Shown here one piece after another: positions 61,571 to 64,000 of a DNA stretch of 64,000 nt (its first letter is position 1; each line of letters starts with the position of its first letter). This DNA comes from Clavibacter sp. VKM Ac-2873 (GTDB lineage: Bacteria > Actinomycetota > Actinomycetes > Actinomycetales > Microbacteriaceae). The notes beneath the pieces were generated by a model. That model worked only from the letters and a program-made list of their open reading frames with translations, was not told where the DNA came from and searched no databases. The position numbers were made by a program, and so were the translations under genes. The DNA lies in NCBI RefSeq assembly GCF_015351075.1, contig NZ_JADKRS010000004.1, positions 186,001-250,000 on the forward strand, in the 5' to 3' direction.

Positions 61571-61756
61571 CCGCGCGCGACGCGCCCGGCCGGGCGTCGG
61601 ACGGGCCCGCCGATGAGGCGACGCGCCCGGCCGACACGCCGCGAGGCCACGCCTCGCTGGGTGCCGCGTCCAGACGGTGGTGGGAGGGTGGGGCCGCGCC
61701 ACGAGCGCCGCGGGCCGGCCGTCCGACCGCCCGCACCCGAGAACGCAAGGAGACCC

Positions 61757-62776
61757 ATGTCTGCACGCAGCATCCAGTGGCAGCTGGCGAAGCGCCCCAC
61801 CGGCGAGCCCACCCCCGACGACGTCCGCCGCGTCGAGGTCGACCTGCCCGACCTGCAGGACGGCGAGGTCCGCGTCGAGAACGAGTTCATCTCCGTCGAC
61901 CCCTACATGCGCGGTCGCATGAACGACGTGCCGTCCTACGTGCCGCCGTTCCAGCTCGACGAGACCATGACGGGATCCGCCGTCGGCCGCGTCGTCGAGT
62001 CCCGCTCCGACGACCTCGCCGTCGGCACGCTCGTCAGCCACGCGCTCGGCTGGCGCGACATCGCCCAGGGCCAGGCCTCGGGCTTCCGCCCCGTCCCCGA
62101 GGTCCCCGGCGTCGCGTCCTCCGCGCACCTCGGCGTGCTCGGCCTCACGGGCCTCACCGCCTACGTCGGCCTCACCCGCATCGCCTCCATCCAGGAGGGC
62201 GACGTCGTCTTCGTGTCCGGCGCGGCCGGCGCGGTCGGCTCGATGGTCGGCCAGATCGCCCGCCTGCTCGGCGCCTCGCGCGTCGTCGGCAGCGCCGGAT
62301 CCGCCGAGAAGGTCGAGCGCCTCACGTCGCACCTCGGCTTCGACGCCGCGTTCGACTACCACGGCGGCGACCTCGAGCAGAAGCTCGCGGAGGCGGCGCC
62401 CGACGGCATCGACCTCTACTTCGACAACGTCGGCGGCGACCACCTCTCCGCCGCGCTGGGCGCCCTGAAGAACGGCGGCCGCGTCGCCAACTGCGGGTCG
62501 ATCTCGACCTACAACTCCACGGGCGAGGAGATCGCGATCCGCAACACGGGTCGCATCGTCACGCGCGGCCTCACGCTCCGCGGCTTCACCCTGGGCAACC
62601 ACCAGGACCTCGCGCCGGAGTTCGCGTCGAAGATGGGCCCGTGGCTGGCCGAGGGCCGCATCACGGCCGACGAGACCGTGATCGACGGCATCGACCGCGC
62701 GTTCGAGGCCTTCACCGGCCTCATGCGCGGCGAGAACGTCGGGAAGATGGTCGTGCGGACCAGCGCTTCCGCCTGA
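61757..62776 (+). CDS. NADP-dependent oxidoreductase (PTGR/CurA-like MDR)
   Basis: A 339-residue zinc-free MDR enzyme of the prostaglandin-reductase/CurA group that reduces enone double bonds with NADPH. Marks: S-V-D-P-Y-M-R-G-R-M near residue 51, G-L-T-G-L-T-A-Y, cofactor loop S-G-A-A-G-A-V-G-S-M-V-G-Q-I-A, and Y-F-D-N-V-G-G. A CAAGGAGA site precedes the ATG. It follows the MarR/NmrA pair on the same strand after 186 bases and may belong to the same response. Its last 56 bases overlap the YihY gene on the other strand. Confidence 0.88.
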   Translation: MSARSIQWQLAKRPTGEPTPDDVRRVEVDLPDLQDGEVRVENEFISVDPYMRGRMNDVPSYVPPFQLDETMTGSAVGRVVESRSDDLAVGTLVSHALGWRDIAQGQASGFRPVPEVPGVASSAHLGVLGLTGLTAYVGLTRIASIQEGDVVFVSGAAGAVGSMVGQIARLLGASRVVGSAGSAEKVERLTSHLGFDAAFDYHGGDLEQKLAEAAPDGIDLYFDNVGGDHLSAALGALKNGGRVANCGSISTYNSTGEEIAIRNTGRIVTRGLTLRGFTLGNHQDLAPEFASKMGPWLAEGRITADETVIDGIDRAFEAFTGLMRGENVGKMVVRTSASA

Positions 62777-63908
62777 CCCGCACCTCCCTCGCGTCGTCCT
62801 CGGGGAGCGTCGCCGGTGCATCCGCCCGGCGCTCCTCGGCGGCCGTCGCGTCACGCCCCGAGCGCGCCTCGCGCAGGCGCCGCCCCTCGTCCTCGAGGAG
62901 GGCGCGGCGCCGCGCGAGGCGGTCGGCGCGCGTCGTGTCCCGCACCGGCAGCCGCAGCGCGTGCTCGGCCGGGATCCCCGCCTGCAGCTGCCGGGCGCGG
63001 ATGATCTCCACGTCGAGCTCGCCGCCCAGCACGAGCGACAGGTTGCCGATGTAGAGCCACAGCAGCAGCACGATCACCGCGCCGAGCACCCCGTAGGTCG
63101 ACTCGTAGGTCGCGATGGTCGTCACGTACCAGACGAAGCCGGCGGTGCCGAGGCCCCAGGCGACGATCGCCACGAGGCTGCCCCACGTGAGCAGGTCCAC
63201 GCGGCGGCGGCGCAGGTTCGGCGTGGCCGCGTACAGCACCCCGATGATCCCCGTCAGCAGCACCACGAGCAGCGGCCACTTCACGACGGCCCACACCACG
63301 AGCGTCGTGTCGCCGAGGCCGAGCTGCTGCCCGAGCGCCCGTGCGCCGTCGTCGGTGAGCAGGAGCATGCCCACCATCACCACGCTGACGACCAGCAGCG
63401 CGACCGTCACCCCGAGCATCAGCGCGCGGTACTTCACGAGCGGCCGGCCCTCCTCCGTCTCCTGCACGCGGTTCATCGCGCGGCCGAACGCGGTGACGTA
63501 GGCCGCCGAGGTCCAGAGCGCGCCCAGGAAGCTGACCGTGAACGCGATGCCGGAGCGGGGGCCGTCGGCGAGCTGCTCGACCGGTTCGCGGATCACGTCG
63601 ACCGCCGAGTCGCCCAGCACGGCGGTCAGCACGCCCAGCACGCCCTCGACGCCCGCCCGCGTGTCGCCGACGACGCCGATGAGGCTGAGCACGGCGACCG
63701 CCGCCGGCACGAGCGAGAGCGTGGAGTAGAAGGTGAGGCTCGCGGCCATGTCGATGCCGCGGTGCTTCATGAACCCGTAGACCGCCCGGCGGCACGCGTA
63801 CCAGCCGAGCTCGCGACCGATGCGCTGGCGGCGGTGGAGGGCCGCCTCGTCGAGCTCGACCTGCGGCGGGGCGTCGTCGGCTGCGACGCGGCGCGGGCGG
63901 ATGGGCAT
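62721..63908 (-). CDS. YihY/virulence factor BrkB family membrane protein
   Basis: A 395-residue integral membrane protein with six or seven helices between residues 55 and 300. Family marks: M-A-A-S-L-T-F-Y-S-T-L-S-L-V-P, W-T-S-A-A-Y-V-T-A-F-G-R-A-M-N, P-N-L-R-R-R-R-V-D-L-L-T-W-G-S and L-L-L-W-L-Y-I-G-N-L-S-L-V-L-G-G-E. The last 90 residues are a charged Arg/Glu-rich cytoplasmic tail whose end overlaps the convergent oxidoreductase. Despite the old name it is not an RNase BN. The ATG is seven bases after CAGACT, a weak -10. The remaining 92 bases to the window end hold nothing I can support. Confidence 0.92.
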   Translation of the reverse strand: MPIRPRRVAADDAPPQVELDEAALHRRQRIGRELGWYACRRAVYGFMKHRGIDMAASLTFYSTLSLVPAAVAVLSLIGVVGDTRAGVEGVLGVLTAVLGDSAVDVIREPVEQLADGPRSGIAFTVSFLGALWTSAAYVTAFGRAMNRVQETEEGRPLVKYRALMLGVTVALLVVSVVMVGMLLLTDDGARALGQQLGLGDTTLVVWAVVKWPLLVVLLTGIIGVLYAATPNLRRRRVDLLTWGSLVAIVAWGLGTAGFVWYVTTIATYESTYGVLGAVIVLLLWLYIGNLSLVLGGELDVEIIRARQLQAGIPAEHALRLPVRDTTRADRLARRRALLEDEGRRLREARSGRDATAAEERRADAPATLPEDDAREVRVRRKRWSARPSSRRSRRA

Positions 63909-64000
63909 GCCAGCCAGTCTGACCCACGCCCGGCGCCGTGATGCTCCCGCGGACCGTCGCCGGATGGCCGCGTCCGGCCGGGTGCGCTACACAGGGGGGA

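Overview
The window is about 64 kb of very GC-rich DNA from an actinobacterium, most likely a Microbacteriaceae member such as Clavibacter. The taxon is inferred from composition and gene content: an IdeR-type iron box, mycothiol-type thiol enzymes (a mycoredoxin, a maleylpyruvate isomerase-like protein, a CPWA-type GST), a maltokinase and desferrioxamine genes. I see about 63 protein genes, tightly packed. There are no rRNA or tRNA genes, no insertion sequences and no CRISPR array. No gene-free stretch exceeds 300 bases; the longest are 18526-18819 and 21416-21701, which look like promoter/leader DNA.

Layout. 1-7850: the end of ribF, a maleylpyruvate isomerase-like gene, an MFS exporter, a ROK sugar kinase, an SRPBCC protein, a two-gene SDR/membrane-protein unit and a GDSL hydrolase. 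6951-18525: three regulator-linked redox and peptidase loci (TetR with an S9 peptidase, LysR with a quinone oxidoreductase), a pyruvate oxidase with an ABM monooxygenase, a zinc alcohol dehydrogenase, and a GST/hydrolase pair. 18820-23343: a SNF2/SMARCAL1-like helicase, two tiny membrane proteins, and a secreted WxL-like protein with its DUF916 partner. 23407-27660: a cupin protein, then a thiamine salvage operon (thiM plus a ThiE-ThiD-TenA triple fusion) behind a TPP riboswitch. 27722-32438: oligopeptidase B, a small secreted Cys-rich protein with a poly-Arg membrane protein, maltokinase and mycoredoxin. 32552-40511: alditol oxidase, beta-galactosidase and a sugar ABC transporter (substrate-binding protein and two permeases), a disaccharide/polyol utilisation block. 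40632-48779: a zinc ribbon protein, an NfeD-flotillin pair, two MFS exporters, a DUF2231-Rieske protein, an SDR and an operon of four small acidic proteins. 48950-57704: a standalone AICAR formyltransferase, an iron-regulated desferrioxamine-type siderophore operon (decarboxylase, N-hydroxylase, fused acyltransferase-NIS synthetase), a toxin-antitoxin-like pair behind a 50-bp imperfect palindrome, and an Hsp20 gene with CIRCE and HAIR-like operators. 57834-63908: an SDR, a CaiB-type CoA transferase, a MarR/NmrA operon with an overlapping operator, a quinone-reductase-like enzyme and a YihY membrane protein.

Three window-wide patterns stand out. Many start codons sit 6-7 bases after a TANNNT -10 box, which implies leaderless mRNAs. 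Five convergent gene pairs end in one shared CTAG, so their two TAG stops overlap. The palindrome GGATCC is far more frequent than base composition predicts. The best candidates for undescribed biology are the toxin-like/HTH-DUF2188 pair at 55817-56627 and the small secreted protein/membrane protein pair at 29988-30558.
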